Positions 22,275-33,233 of a stretch of 64,000 bases of DNA are shown here, piece by piece (the stretch's first letter is position 1; each line of letters begins with the position of its first letter). The translations under genes and the position numbers were made by a program. Source of the DNA: Taudactylus pleione. Lineage: Eukaryota; Chordata; Amphibia; Anura; Myobatrachidae. The stretch covers positions 2,114,501-2,178,500 of the forward strand of contig JAUIMM010000213.1 of NCBI GenBank assembly GCA_031769625.1. The letters run 5' to 3'. The notes beneath the pieces were generated by a model. The model made no database searches. It was given only the letters and a program-made list of their open reading frames with translations, and was not told where the DNA came from.

Positions 22275-22618
22275 CAGTGGTGTATCTATAATGAGTGCAG
22301 TGTGTGCGGTGTGGGGCCCCCGGGTCCAGGGGGGCCCCGCACCGCACACACTGCACCCATATTTTTTTTAAACTTACCTGTCCGAGGTCCGGCGTCGGGG
22401 GTCACTGCAGCTCAGAACACCGGAAAAATGGCTGCCCCGCCCATTTTCCGGCGTTCTGCGCATTTGTAGTAGACCCCGGGCACACTCTAGTGCCCGGAGT
22501 CGACTAATGCTCCAGTGGCTAGCCAGCCGCGTCAGTCGGCGGCCAGCCACCAGGGAGAGAGGAGGGGGCCCCGCACGAGGAGTGCACACGGGCCCCCTCC
22601 TCTCTTAAAACGCCCCTG
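22275..22618. mobile_element. hAT-like MITE with CAG/CTG ends and near-perfect 8-bp duplication (344 bp)
   Basis: It starts CAGTGGTGTATCTATAATG, ends AACGCCCCTG, and is flanked by CATACTCG (22267-22274) and CATGCTCG (22619-22626), 7 of 8 identical. Near the left end is a strong hairpin (about 22296-22357) with arms TGCAGTGTGTGCGGTG and its complement. The layout resembles the elements at 49252-49622 and 50963-51319. No coding sequence. Confidence 0.75.
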
Positions 22619-22788
22619 CATGCTCGTAAATAGAATTTGCGCCAGTGTCCTCCTTAATTGCCAACTTCTGCAATAGGTTGGCATCCACACAATTATGCCA
22701 ATAAATGCAACCCTGATGGTGATTATGGACCACACAGGACATCCAATTGCTTTCAAAATACAATAACTCTTTACTTAAGCTGGGTACA

Positions 22789-23013
22789 CACTGATAGATA
22801 TATCCCCCATTTCACTGAACAGGCGATATATCCATAGTGCATCACCGTGTGTGTACAGCGGATATGTCTGTGAACGACATGGTTCACAGACATATCCGAT
22901 CTGCTGTGCAGCTGTCAAGGCCGGGTCATCGGGCAGATGATTGGCAAGTGTGTATACACTTAAAAATCAGCAGGTCGCGGGTCAGTCCAACATCGACCTA
23001 GTGTGTACCTGGC
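22789..23013. mobile_element. GCTGGGTACACAC-family MITE at a TTAA-like site (225 bp)
   Basis: The ends GCTGGGTACACACTGA and TAGTGTGTACCTGGC are inverted repeats, flanked by TTAA (22785-22788) and TTTA (23014-23017). The internal motif GCGATATATCC and its partner form further pairing. Same family as 7638 and 53358. Confidence 0.7.
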
Positions 23014-23131
23014 TTTAGGTTCTTTCATGATTAAAGAACCTAAGTAAAGAATTCTGAAACATTGAAAGCATCTTGGGGGTCTTGTGTGATCCACAATTGC
23101 AGTCAGAGTGTCGCCTTCACTGGTATTGGAT

Positions 23132-23436
23132 GCGGTCATTATACCGACAGTCGGGATTCCGGTGCTTACAATGCCAGCGCTGGAATCCTCATACCTGTCA
23201 GAATCCTGGTCCCGGCATCCTGACCGCCGGCATTCTGACTAAGTACCGGGCTTAGGGTTAAGCATTAGGGGGAGGGTTGGACACTAAGTAGAGAGGGTTA
23301 GGTTTACGGGTGCAGAGAGGAGAGGTTAGGATTAGGCACTATAGGATTAGGCACTAGGGGGGAGGGTCAGGATACTGACCAGCAAGTGTTGTTATCCTAA
23401 CCCTGGCGGGAGGCCGGCGCTGGAAACCCATACCCA
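23132..23436. mobile_element. Repeat with TTAGGG-like interior (related to 43168-43757)
   Basis: GC-rich ends with ATACCGACAGTCGGGATTCC and GGCGGGAGGCCGGCGCTGG flank an interior of GGGTTAGG and GGATTAGGCACTA words. The copy at 43168-43757 has the same style with more telomere-like repeats. Boundaries here are approximate, with no clear target duplication. Confidence 0.5.
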
Positions 23437-23884
23437 ACCCATTGATATATATATTAGTGTTTATATACAGTGTGTCTGTGTGTATATATATATATATATA
23501 TATGTCTCTGTGTGTATGCATATAGGGAGCTGCTGCATCTATGAGGGGTGATTATGATCAATCATAACCTCCAGAGGTGCCGCAGGCCGCGGATGGCAGC
23601 TGTGTTTGCACTTTCACAAAAGAAACAAAACTTTTTTGTTATAGCTCCACTATAAATTTGTTAAAGGTCGGCGCAAGTTTTGCCCCCATGGACATAGCCA
23701 TGCCCCCTGTGTAGACCACATCACTGGTCACACTGCCACAGAAGTTATCACACTCCTCTGCAGCGCCACACAATAGGCCATTCATAAATTTCAGCTCCAG
23801 GCCCATGTGGACCTTAATCTGGCACTGTCGATAGAGCATGGAAACATGAGATGTGGGCATCAACACAACACAAGCGACTGACAA

Positions 23885-24596
23885 TGATTGACTCGATCGC
23901 TAGCTGCTATCACTCGCTAGCTAGAGGAGGTGCATTGTTCACGTATGGGCGTCACTTTGGTTGCGACCGACCTTTGGTTGCGATTGCTTCCTTTTTCAGT
24001 TTCTCAGTCGTTAGGCGTACCACCGAGCGGCCGCTTACGACCGACTCTGAATGAGGTCCAAAGTCACTCTCATATACACAGAGAGATACACTGATATATG
24101 GTTTTTTGAACCCATTTATATATACTTTTCTGCACTATGAATCTTTGAATCATATATAATTACTTCTCTTTACTCTATACCACTCTATAGTCTGATCTTC
24201 AGCTAATGAGATAGCTGTAATTGAAAGTTTCTACAAGTCATGAGACATACCTAATTAGAACAGCTGAGAGCAGATCTGGACACACCTCTGAGCAATTACC
24301 CCATTAGAATCTATTAGAGAGAGTTTAACCCTCCTCCAATCAAAGGAACTTTAACAGATCTGTCTCACTGAACCTGCTCTCCGATTGGTCCGACCCCTGA
24401 ATAAATCATGACACAGCCTGGATGGACACCCGGAATTACCACTGAAGAAGAATAAACTTTCAATCATCAGAGGGGTGCCTTGTGTAACACCACACAATAA
24501 AACACCTTCTTAATAAATTATATGAATTAAAGACTCGGAGACATGAGATTTGGCAGAATAATTAGTTGGTCATTTATTAAAATTATCTAATGAGTA
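23885..24596. other. MITE right end plus probable 3' flank of the DIRS-type element
   Basis: 23885-24059 is the right part of the interrupted MITE. 24060-24596 is AT-rich with no assignable motif; by position it would be the 3' untranslated part of the DIRS-type element on the minus strand. No internal complementary region was identified by eye. Confidence 0.4.
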
Positions 24597-25812
24597 TTAA
24601 ATTAATCTAAACTGATTGGAGATATGGTGGCAAAGAAAGTACGGCAACATACAGTTTACTCCAGCCATGCAGCACACAGACATGCATACCAAGCGGACAC
24701 CGCCTAAGGTGCAGAGCAACTGGTAAAAACTATCAACAAAAGGTATCCACTCAACCCTCAAGCAGGGAAACAAAAATAACTCAGCTGGACGAAAAACCTG
24801 CTGAGGGACATAGGAATTGTAATTAGCGATGCCAATAAACCGAATTATGTCCATCAGTTCAGGCAAAACTAAAAGGCCAAATGCCTCCAGACTTCCGCTG
24901 CCACAGCGGCAAGTAGCTAACAGGACAAACAAGACACACAAGACCATGCGTTGAAGGTAAACAAACAAATAACATAACAAACGAATAAACTTATAACTGG
25001 AGAATTTCCAACAGCCTAAAGCCTTAATCTCGGATACAGAAAATCCTGCTGAAGCAGCGGAAGATGCTGCCCCGATACGAAATGAGTGCGTACCGAAATC
25101 CTGTAGGGAGAGGCCGACACGAGAGACACAGCACTCCAAAACCCATCCAAACTGGTATTTGGTTAATGGAGAACCATCTACATGCAGAAGCCATGAGCCC
25201 GCAGTAGCAGGCCTGACCTGAAGATAACGCATGGCCAGGGCAATGGGGCACATCCGCAAGTCCTCAGAAGGCACTAGCGAAATCCAACGTCCCCTATCCA
25301 CCTGATCAGTTTTGGAGCGCCTAAGCCTACAAAGCAACGACCTCTCCCCCATCAGAACATCCGTCCGAAGGAGCACAGAATCGGTTCGCTTGGAGGCCGC
25401 CACCAACTCGGTAATCCAGAAAGCCCCATGAAAGGCCATAGAAAAAGCTAGTGGCCACAAGGAGTAATGGAAGGAGGGAAATATCAATAGGACGTCTCTT
25501 GTCAGGCGCAACTGGAACCGAACGATCCCAACCTTTCAAGGCCTTCTGAATCAGAAAGCTCTTTGTCAGGTCTGGAAGGTTTTTTAACTTAAAGAAAAAT
25601 TAAATACCTGCCAAATAACGCAAAACCACAGCTCTGGATCTGCCAGAGGCATAGAGATGCCAAATAAAAAAAAGCATCAACTGATGCCTGCTCTTACCTC
25701 CAAGCCTGTGGCGACGGGAATACTCTTCCCAAGCCTGGCTGTAAACTCTCAGAGACCGGCGCGCTAAGCCCTCCATGCCGGCTTGATGACCTGCCAAACA
25801 TAAGAGGGGCAA
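24597..25812 (-). pseudogene. DIRS-type tyrosine recombinase (decayed)
   Basis: Read on the minus strand, 25812-25600 gives an N-terminal core-binding part (RRSLRVYSQAWEEYSRR, then FFIWHLYASGRS). After a frame break, 25511-24597 gives the catalytic part. FGTHSFRIGAASSAASAG followed by EIKALGCWKFSSYKFIR holds the H-x-x-R motif and the tyrosine nucleophile typical of recombinases in DIRS-order retrotransposons. The expected first catalytic arginine in the FxRxSELV-like stretch is replaced by tryptophan (FWITELVAASK), consistent with a CGG to TGG change. The frame continues about 120 codons past the tyrosine, longer than usual. This enzyme class inserts the circular cDNA. With the frameshift and the lost arginine, it should be inactive. 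Confidence 0.85.
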
Positions 25813-25949
25813 AACACACCAGTAGCATCAGCCCCAGGGGCCAAAGATCAAAACCTAGGCCACTGAAACCGAGATAACGTGTCAGCAATTTCACTCTCTG
25901 CCCCAGGAATATGCCGCGCTCTAAATGAAATATTGCAGTGCAAGCAAGT

Positions 25950-27350
25950 TAACACTAACTGCGCCAAAACTCACAACACTTGCAATGATTTAGCATGCTG
26001 CTGATTAATCGCATGCACAACACCAAGGTTATCACACCTGAGCACTATGCTGCGATCACGCAAACGCTCACCCCACACTTCCAATACAGCCATGATTAGA
26101 AAGAGTTCGAGGAGCAACAGGCCCCATGTGAGACCCAAACGCACCCAATCCTCAGGCCAAGGTGCCGAACACCAGGACCCGGCAAGGTAACAAAAAAAAA
26201 AACAGCTGAACCCGCCGCATCGGTGAAAAGCTGCAGCTGAAAGCTGTTGACAGCTGGAGCCATCCAAATCACCAGACCATTAAATTTATCAAGAGAAGAT
26301 GCCCAAACGGACAGATCCCTCTTGATTTCAGAGGACAGGCGAACCAAATGGTGCGGCCTGGACACCCCAGCCATGGACCGCTCCAGCTTCCGACAGAAAA
26401 CTCTGCCCATCAGGATAACCCTACAGGCAAAATTCAACAGACCTAAGATCGATTGTGTCTGCCGCAAAGAAATTCTGTTAGCAGCCAAACACATAGCAAT
26501 CGCGTCGCGCAATTTCACCACCTCGTCCTGAGGAAGCCTACAGACCCCTGCCAGGGTGTCAATCTCGATACCCAAAAATGATAGCAAGTGAGTGGACCCT
26601 CAGTCTTCTCATTGGCCACTGGTACCCCGAAATGGAAACACAGAGCTCACAAAGAAAACAAAAGAAATGCACAACGTTCCGAATCTGCATGACCCACGCA
26701 CAGAAAATCATCGAGATAGTGAGCAATCCCATGACCCCACAAGAAGACTCCACGCACCAATGAAGAAAGTTGCTAAATCTTTCAAAAAAGGCAAAGGAAA
26801 CAGAGCATCCCATAGGCAAGCACTTGTCTATAAAATATCTGTCACCAATGCAAATACCCATGTACTTGAAGGAGTCAGGATGCAGGGGAAGTAGACGAAA
26901 AGCAGATTCCACATCTATCTTAGCCATGAGAGCACCGGGGCCATACGACCTAACCATTTCCAAAGCCTCGTCAAATGACTGATACACCACCGAACAGAAT
27001 TCCGGAGGTATAGCATCATTCACCGATGACCCTGATGGGTATGATAGATGCTGAATAAGCCTAAATTTACCAGGAGACTTCTTGGGGACAAATGATCAAA
27101 TGGGCCTGCCATTCGCCCTAGGCTCACCTCCTTCTGAATTGTGGCTTTTAGGACATCAGGTAACTCTCGCGCTGACCACAGATTCTTTGGGGGGCCAACC
27201 CTAACCTCACCCCTAATGGGTAACGGAAAACCAAAAGTGAAACCAGAATATAAAAACCGCGCGTCCTTAAGGTTTGGATACCAACCCAACCATTTGGTCA
27301 TAGCATCCAAACGCACTGGGGCCGATGCCTTACTTAGCCCCAGTATTCCC
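25950..27350 (-). pseudogene. DIRS-type reverse transcriptase and RNase H (frameshifted pol)
   Basis: Minus-strand pieces in three frames make up one pol. 27350-27045 carries the DIRS RT N-terminus (VRLDAMTKWLGWYPN, ARELPDVLKATIQKEVSLG, RMAGPFD). 27023-26700 carries palm motifs (MAKIDVESAFRLLPLHP, then DKCLPMGCSVSFAFFERF). The catalytic box reads HYLDDFLCVG in the shifted frame near 26700-26735. 26587-26096 carries LSFLGIEIDT and a connection region with LTQ-like QTQSILGLLNFACRV and LQLFTDAAGS, the RNase H start. 26267-25971 completes RNase H with SIVLRCDNLGVVHAINQQ. At least three frameshifts (near 27045, 26700 and 26170) make it non-functional. The gag-RT-RH-YR order fits the DIRS order; DIRS1-like versus Ngaro-like is not resolved. 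Confidence 0.9.
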
Positions 27351-28910
27351 GGGTGACTTGGAAGACTGCTGTCCAGCCAGTCTGGAACAATTGGACACGG
27401 GCTGGGCTCCGCCGCAATGCAAACAGAGGTGACGAAAATGACACCGCTGCCCCTGAGTACAGGTGGCATTGTTAAAAGCAAAACAGTTGCCTTTATTCTG
27501 AGTCTGAGTGGAAAAATGACCCAGTCCTGGTGGATGCCGATTAGGGGGAGTTTCGACTGGAAGACGCGGCGGCTGAGTGACTTCCAGCCACACCTCCACG
27601 TCTTTACCACCAAACTCAACCACAGGCCTGCCATCCTGCTTCCGACGAAACTCTTCGTCGTAAGCCCACCAGGCAAACCCCCGGGAACTGCACTGCATGC
27701 TAGTAATCAGGTGCAGATACCTGATAATATTTAAGTGCTCCTCAGGACGAGTTATCAAATAGCAAGAGGCAAACATGCAGAAACCCGCGATCCAATTACT
27801 AAAGGATTTGAAAGCGTCCAGGCCAACTCCTCCCTTAGCCTTGGCAGCCCTAAAATCCTTTTTTGTTTTGTCGGTGAGCACAAAAATGTCCATGTATATG
27901 CCCTTAGTTATCTTACGCTTACAGCATGAGCGCAAGCCGCGCAAAACTGCCATATTATTGCTGCGGACCCCCAGTGATTGTTTAGAACGTTTGCAGGAAG
28001 CGCCACATGAACGTGAACGATGTCGCTTAGATGACTTATCACGCCAGTCGGCCTCACGTTTAGCATATTTAGCAGCCTGCTTGTGCGCCCTGGCAGAGCT
28101 GCTGTCATCTGATACCAGCGATGAAGAGGAACAACAGCTGCTACTGTCATCATCCGCTTCATAAGGAGACCCACCTGATGTACTCGGCTGCACGCCACCC
28201 AAAGAATTGGCTGAAGTTTCCTCCTCATCCAACGCTGCACCTTCGGGACTGTCGCTGGCATCGCCATCTGTAAAAGAGGGTAACACAGCATCTGGTGTCG
28301 GAGCCCCCGATGAAGACAAAGGTGCAGACGAAGGAACAGCTGAGTTGGCCGAAACCAGGGAAGGGACCGCTCCAGAGGTATCTTGTGCTATTGAGGACCC
28401 AAATGCGCCCACTGCTGACAGAAATTGCTCGGGCATGGGTGTTGGTAATTGAGATGTAGAAGCTGCAGGCGGTGCACAAGCTGGAGACCCGGCTGCAGGC
28501 AGTTGTGATAAGGCAGCCACAAAAGGGGCAAATAACGTGGCCATGGAGGACATAACATTCATAACCCCTGCCGGATCCCCAGAGCTTATGGGCATTGTAA
28601 GAGCATTCATGCTGGGGGGCCCTACACTAAGACTAGCCCCTTGTGCCTGTGTCCCACCACTCTGACTAGCCCCCTGGGCCTGGCTATCTATCATTGCAAA
28701 GCTGCTGGCAGAGCCCACCTGCAGCAAGCTCTGATTCACTTCACTAAAACTGTGGCTAAGCCCCGCCCCCTGAGCAGGCTCAGGGAGCTGATCATGGCCG
28801 CCATTTGCAATTTGGGCCTGAGGGCCTCTGCGGGCCCTACCTGTCTTGGAGGTACGAACCGGAGCCCGAAACCGGACTGGTCTCGAACCCGCGGCCACCT
28901 GTTCGTGCAT
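27330..28910 (-). CDS. DIRS-type gag-like protein (526 codons open)
   Basis: This is the longest open frame of the DIRS-type element, read on the minus strand from ATG at 28910. The N-terminal 260 residues are low complexity, rich in Ala, Ser, Pro and Gln, followed by a serine/cysteine-rich patch and a basic patch with KRHRSRSCG. The middle (about residues 340-440) has a globular gag-like stretch with FKSFSNWIAGFCMFAS. The C-terminus (476-508) has a CCCH finger, C-x7-C-x5-C-x3-H, followed by a C-x2-C-x8-C cluster, as in DIRS gag proteins that bind the RNA. It overlaps the start of pol in another frame. The gag frame is open while pol and the recombinase are broken, so the element as a whole is dead. 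The start is chosen as the first ATG; the true N-terminus could differ. Confidence 0.75.
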   Translation of the reverse strand: MHEQVAAGSRPVRFRAPVRTSKTGRARRGPQAQIANGGHDQLPEPAQGAGLSHSFSEVNQSLLQVGSASSFAMIDSQAQGASQSGGTQAQGASLSVGPPSMNALTMPISSGDPAGVMNVMSSMATLFAPFVAALSQLPAAGSPACAPPAASTSQLPTPMPEQFLSAVGAFGSSIAQDTSGAVPSLVSANSAVPSSAPLSSSGAPTPDAVLPSFTDGDASDSPEGAALDEEETSANSLGGVQPSTSGGSPYEADDDSSSCCSSSSLVSDDSSSARAHKQAAKYAKREADWRDKSSKRHRSRSCGASCKRSKQSLGVRSNNMAVLRGLRSCCKRKITKGIYMDIFVLTDKTKKDFRAAKAKGGVGLDAFKSFSNWIAGFCMFASCYLITRPEEHLNIIRYLHLITSMQCSSRGFAWWAYDEEFRRKQDGRPVVEFGGKDVEVWLEVTQPPRLPVETPPNRHPPGLGHFSTQTQNKGNCFAFNNATCTQGQRCHFRHLCLHCGGAQPVSNCSRLAGQQSSKSPGNTGAK

Positions 28911-30026
28911 TAGGGGCGCCCAGCCGGTATTCGGACGGGGGCACGTGCTTGTGCATGTCCGCAGCTCACAGCTCTGCCGCGAGCCAGGACATGTGGGTGG
29001 GCAGGCACAGCAACAGACGTGCGCTGACCTGCCTGCCTATGAGAGCCAGCAGCCGCGGCCCCCGGAGCATCTACCACGTGGGAGCCGTCAGCTGCACAAG
29101 ACAGCGTCACCGCGGCGGGCATGCGCACCCGCGTTCCATGGCCTCCCTGGTTTGTAAAAGTACCAGGTGAGGCGGCAGTAGTGGGAGGGGACCCGGCTCA
29201 ATCTAGATAGTGGCACGGGGGGGTTTTGAGCGCGCGGGCGAGACATAGGGCCAGAGGAGGATATCTAAATGCAGGGAAAGGACACAGGAGGATAGGGAAA
29301 GGAAAAAAAAGGAATGGGATGAAAAAAGGGGGAGCAGAGAAAATGGTAAGGGGAAATAGAAACTGAAAAAGAAATAGAAAATGAAATGCAGGGAGAAAAA
29401 TTGCAACAAAACTCAAAGATATATCACTATAATGCACTGAAACAGAACAGTACTTATCTCTGCCAGAAGACAGGAACAAAAGAGGCTTTGTCTCAGCTCA
29501 CACAACCTCACATTCCAAGTTAAAACACACACACCTATCCTAATAGGGCAAACTAAGTCACATGGTGTTACCTAAGCCAGCCCCCGGACTCGAAGTTTAA
29601 CCCACACCGTTTTCATGCAATCACTCTGTTTGTCTTACAGCAAACGGCTGTCTGGACTACAGGCACCAGCTGTGCACGAGCTGGTGGCCCAGATTGAGCA
29701 ACAGCACTACTGGACATTTCCCTGCATTACACCAGCATCTGATTTTTAAACGGGATTCCCGGACGCAGATTCCGGTGACCACTCCAGGTATCATTCACAG
29801 GTGGGTGTTTTTTGGCCAGTACGAGTGGAGGAGAGTACCCTGCAATGCACTGTGGCATCAGGGTCTGCCCACTATCTCTGGAACACTACACCCCACCTGC
29901 TATAATCTTCTTTCTCATGTCTAATACAGCATGTACCGCTCGCTCTCCACCAATACTATTTAGCAGATGGAAAGAAGCAGCACACACTGCTGATTTAAGT
30001 TAGTCATTTTTTATCTATTTTCGTAT
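28911..30026. other. Probable 5' flank of the DIRS-type element; no gene seen
   Basis: 28911-29220 is GC-rich and continues from the gag 5' side. 29220-29420 is strongly purine-rich on the plus strand (GGAAAAGGA-type words). 29420-30026 has no motif I can assign. No terminal repeat matching the left side was found in this segment; the candidate outer arm lies at about 34443-34526. Confidence 0.4.
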
Positions 30027-30699
30027 CTTTCTATTAGGGGTGTGCACCGGCCACTTTTCGTGTTTTGTGTTCTGGTTTTGGATCTGGATCTTTCTTCGTG
30101 TTTTGGATCTGGATTGGTTTTGCCAAAACCACCCTTCCGTGTTTTGGGTTCTGGGTTTTGTGTTTTGGATATGTATTTTTTTGAAAAAAAGCATAAAAAC
30201 AGCTAAAATCACAGAATTTGTAGGTTTTTCTGCTCCTATGCTATTATTAACCTCAATAACCTTAATTTCCACTCATTTCCAGTCTATTCTGAACACCTCA
30301 CAATAGTGTTTTTATGTCCAAAAGGGTGCACCGAGGTAGATGGATGACTATGCTAAGCGACACGAGTGGGCGGCACAAACACGTGGCCCATCTAGGAGTG
30401 ACACTGCAGTGGCAGACAGGATGGCAGTTTGAAAAACTAAGCCCCAAACAGTACATAATGCAAAGAAAAAAAAGAGGTGCAAGATGGAATTGTCCTTGGG
30501 ATCTCCCACCCACCCTTATGTTGTATAAACAGGACATGCACACTTTAACAAACCAATCATTTCAGCGCCAGGGTCTGCCACACAACTGTGGCTGAAATGA
30601 TTGGTTCGTTTGGGCCCCCACAAAACAAGCTGGTAATTAATCTGTCCCTGCACAAACTGGCTCTACGGAGGCAAGATGTCATCCTCATCCTCCTCATAC

Positions 30700-31063
30700 A
30701 CCTCATCCACCGATTCCTCACCCTCTTCAGTGTGTATATCCTCATCCTCACAGAGTATTAATTCGTCCCCGCTGGAACCACAGGTCCCTCTGTACGTTCT
30801 GGAGGCTGGTCTCCCTGGAAGAGTTGATCATTCATTTTATGAACATCATCTTCTCCACATTTTTTGGAAGCAACCTCCTACGCCTTTCGCTGACAAGGTT
30901 CCCGGCTGCACTAAACACTCTTTCGGAGTACACACTGGAGGGGGGGCAACTCAGGTAAAATAGAGCCATTTTGTACAGGGACCTCCAAATTGCTTCTTTT
31001 TCCTGCCAGTACAGGTACGGACTGTCTGACATGCCTACTTGGATGCTGTCACCGATGTAATCC
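30700..31063 (-). pseudogene. hAT transposase C-terminal dimerisation domain remnant
   Basis: Minus strand: DYIGDSIQVGMSDSPYLYW, then AIWRSLYKMALFYLSCPPSS and VYSERVFSAAGNLVSERRRR. The SxxERVFSxAG...R..L pattern is the hallmark of the hAT family C-terminal (hATC) dimerisation domain. The N-terminal BED finger and the catalytic RNase H-like part are absent: upstream lies the tandem array. Downstream the frame breaks after MMFIK. The second copy, at 59830-60210, keeps a longer open frame. Confidence 0.85.
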
Positions 31064-31069
31064 TTTAAC

Positions 31070-32705
31070 AGACAGACGCACGCTTGTCGCTGCTGCTTTG
31101 AGGATGCAAGTGCGGCTACAGCCCACACAATTCACAAATACAGAAAAAAAAAATGAATATTTTTATTGTTTGTGGAGCGCACTTTGAGGGTTACACCACC
31201 CTTTAACAGACAGACGCACGCTTGTCGCTGCTGCTTTGAGGATGCAAGTGTGGCTACAGCCCACACAATTCACAAAGACAGAAAAAAGAAGAATATTTTT
31301 ATTGTTTGTGTAGCACACTTTGAGGGTGTCACCACCCTTTAACAGACAGACGCATGCTTGTCGCTGCTGCTTTAAGGATGCAGGTGTGGCTACAGCCCAC
31401 ACATTTCACAAAGACCAAAAATAAAAGAACAACAATTTAATTGTTTGTGTAGCACACTTTGAGGGTGTCACCACCCTTTAACAGACAGACGCACGCTTGT
31501 CGCTGCTGCTTTGAGGATGCAGGTAGAATCTAGACGGGATTTGGAACCGGGGACACACTACCTCCATCAATTGTCTAAATCCCACTGCACTAATAGCGGA
31601 TACCGGACGCACGTCTAACACCAACATAGCAGTCAAGGCCTCAGTTATACGTTTTGCTTCAGGATGACTGCTGTCGTACTTCATCCTCATCGCTAGGGAC
31701 TGTTGGAGGGTCAATTGTTTAGTAAAAGTAGTGATGTTCCTACTTCCTCTCTGGGATGATGAACAACTCCCAGCAGCAGCAATAGCACTAGGAGGAAGTG
31801 GTTCTTGATCTTTCCCTATTTTATTTTTATCGGAGAAAGTTTGGTCCTCCATTTATGTTATATTGATATATATGTGCGGCTAAAGCGCACACAAACACAG
31901 AAAATATTTTTTTATTTTTGCTGGAGAGTAGTGCACTTTGTGGGTTACACCACCCTTTAAGAAATGAGCCAGCCGGCTCTTTACTTATGGGACACAGGCG
32001 CATGCTTGGCGCTGCTCCTTTGTTGATGCACGTGCAGCCACAGTGCACACAAGTCACAAACACAGAAAATATTTTTTTTTTTGGTTTGGAGTGTACTTTG
32101 GGGGTTACAGCACCCTTTAACGGTCAAGCAAGCCGGCCCTTTACTTATGACACAGGCGCACGCTTGGCACTACTTTGTTGATGCACGTACGGCTACTGCG
32201 CACACAATTCACAAACACAGAAAATATTTTTTTTTTTAGTTTGGACTGGAGTGTACTTTGGGGGTTACAGCACTCTTTAACGGTCAAGCCAGCCGGCCCT
32301 TTACTTATGACACAGACGCACGCTTGGCACTACTTTGTTGATGCACGTGCGGCTACTGCGCACACAATTCACAAACACAGAAAATAATTTTTTTTTTGGT
32401 TTGGACTGGAGTGTACTTTGGGGGTTACAGCACCCTTTAACGGTCAAGCCAGATGGCCCTTTACTTATGACACAGGCGCACGCTTGGCACTACTTTGTTG
32501 ATGCACGTGCGGCTACTGCGCACACAATTCACAAACACAGAAAATAATTTTTTTTTTGGTTTGGACTGGAGTGTACTTTGGGGGTTACAGCACCCTTTAA
32601 TTGTCAAGCCAGCCGGCCCTTTACTTATGACACAGGTGCACGCTTGGCACTACTTTGTTGATGCACGTGCGGCTACTGCGCACACAATTCACAAACACAG
32701 AAAAT
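31070..32705 (+). repeat. Tandem array inside the hAT element (~110-160-bp units)
   Basis: Units contain TTTGGGGGTTACAGCACCCT, CACGCTTGGCACTACTTTG and GTGCGGCTACTGCGCACACA, ending in a T-rich run. The last four units are spaced exactly 160 bp (motif at 32178, 32338, 32498, 32658); the first units are shorter (about 120 bp) and more divergent, with CGCTGCTGCTTTGAGGATGC. A related array sits in the second hAT copy. A non-repetitive fragment at 31510-31850 interrupts the array. Confidence 0.9.
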
Positions 32706-33233
32706 ATATTATTTTTTTAGCACTAGGGGGGAGCACCCCTGATGGACAGAGCACCCCCTGGACAACACTACAGCACCACTTTAGGACTGGGACACTGCAC
32801 AGGACTTTGGAGTGGACACAGCCCCTATGGAGAACTGACTGCACAACACAGTCCAGCCAGCCCCTATGGACTTTGAAGTAGTGGACACAGCCCCTATTAA
32901 CAACAGCAGCACAGCACAACACAGCCAGCCCCTATGGACTTTGAAGTAGTGGACAACAGCAGCACTACACTACACTACACAGCCCAGCCAGCCCTAACTC
33001 CCACCCTCCCTCTTCACTGTCCACAGCCGAGTGAGAAAATGGCGCCAACGCGGGTACCTTATATAGGATCCAAAACCTGCGAGACTCGGAAGGCGGGATG
33101 ATGACGTTTTGCCTCGATTTCAGATCCGAGTCAGGCGGGAAAAGTCGAGCCTGACTCGGATCGGACTCGGATCGGGGGGGCTCGGGGGGGTTCGGATTTC
33201 AGAAATCCGAACCCGCTCACCCCTACTTTCTAT

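Larger units (their letters stand above)
20648..24059. mobile_element. GGCCTGATTCAG-family MITE opened up by nested insertions
   Basis: The left end (GGACCTCATTCAGAGTCGG, then GGCCGCTCGGTCGTACG) and right end (GTACCACCGAGCGGCCGC, then CCGACTCTGAATGAGGTCC) are inverted repeats over about 45 bp. Flanks are ATA and AAA, two of three bases matching. The original element is probably 20648 to about 21130 plus about 23885-24059. The middle is filled by other repeats, among them a hAT-like MITE, a TTAA-type MITE, a PLE terminus and a TTAGGG-bearing element. Confidence 0.65.
30035..33225 (-). mobile_element. hAT transposon, 3.2 kb, perfect 8-bp duplication CTTTCTAT
   Basis: CTTTCTAT at 30027-30034 and 33226-33233 exactly flanks an element that begins TAGGGGTG and ends CACCCCTA. 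The two ends differ beyond 8 bp: the left continues TGCACCGGCC and GTGTTTTGTGTTCTGG; the right is a small hairpin with TTCGGATTTC/GAAATCCGAA and AACCCGCTCA. Inside are a transposase remnant (30700-31063, minus strand) and a tandem array (about 31070-32705). A hairpin at 30549-30606 has AACCAATCATTTCAG arms. Only the last part of the transposase remains, so it is non-autonomous. The perfect duplication suggests a fairly recent insertion, here into DIRS-related sequence. Confidence 0.9.

Noticed and set aside
23639..23884. Minus-strand frame with GGMAMSMGAKLAPTFNKF, vaguely like an RT palm motif
   Set aside because: Only one short motif resembles PLE-type RT, without a catalytic box or neighbouring domains; too weak to annotate.
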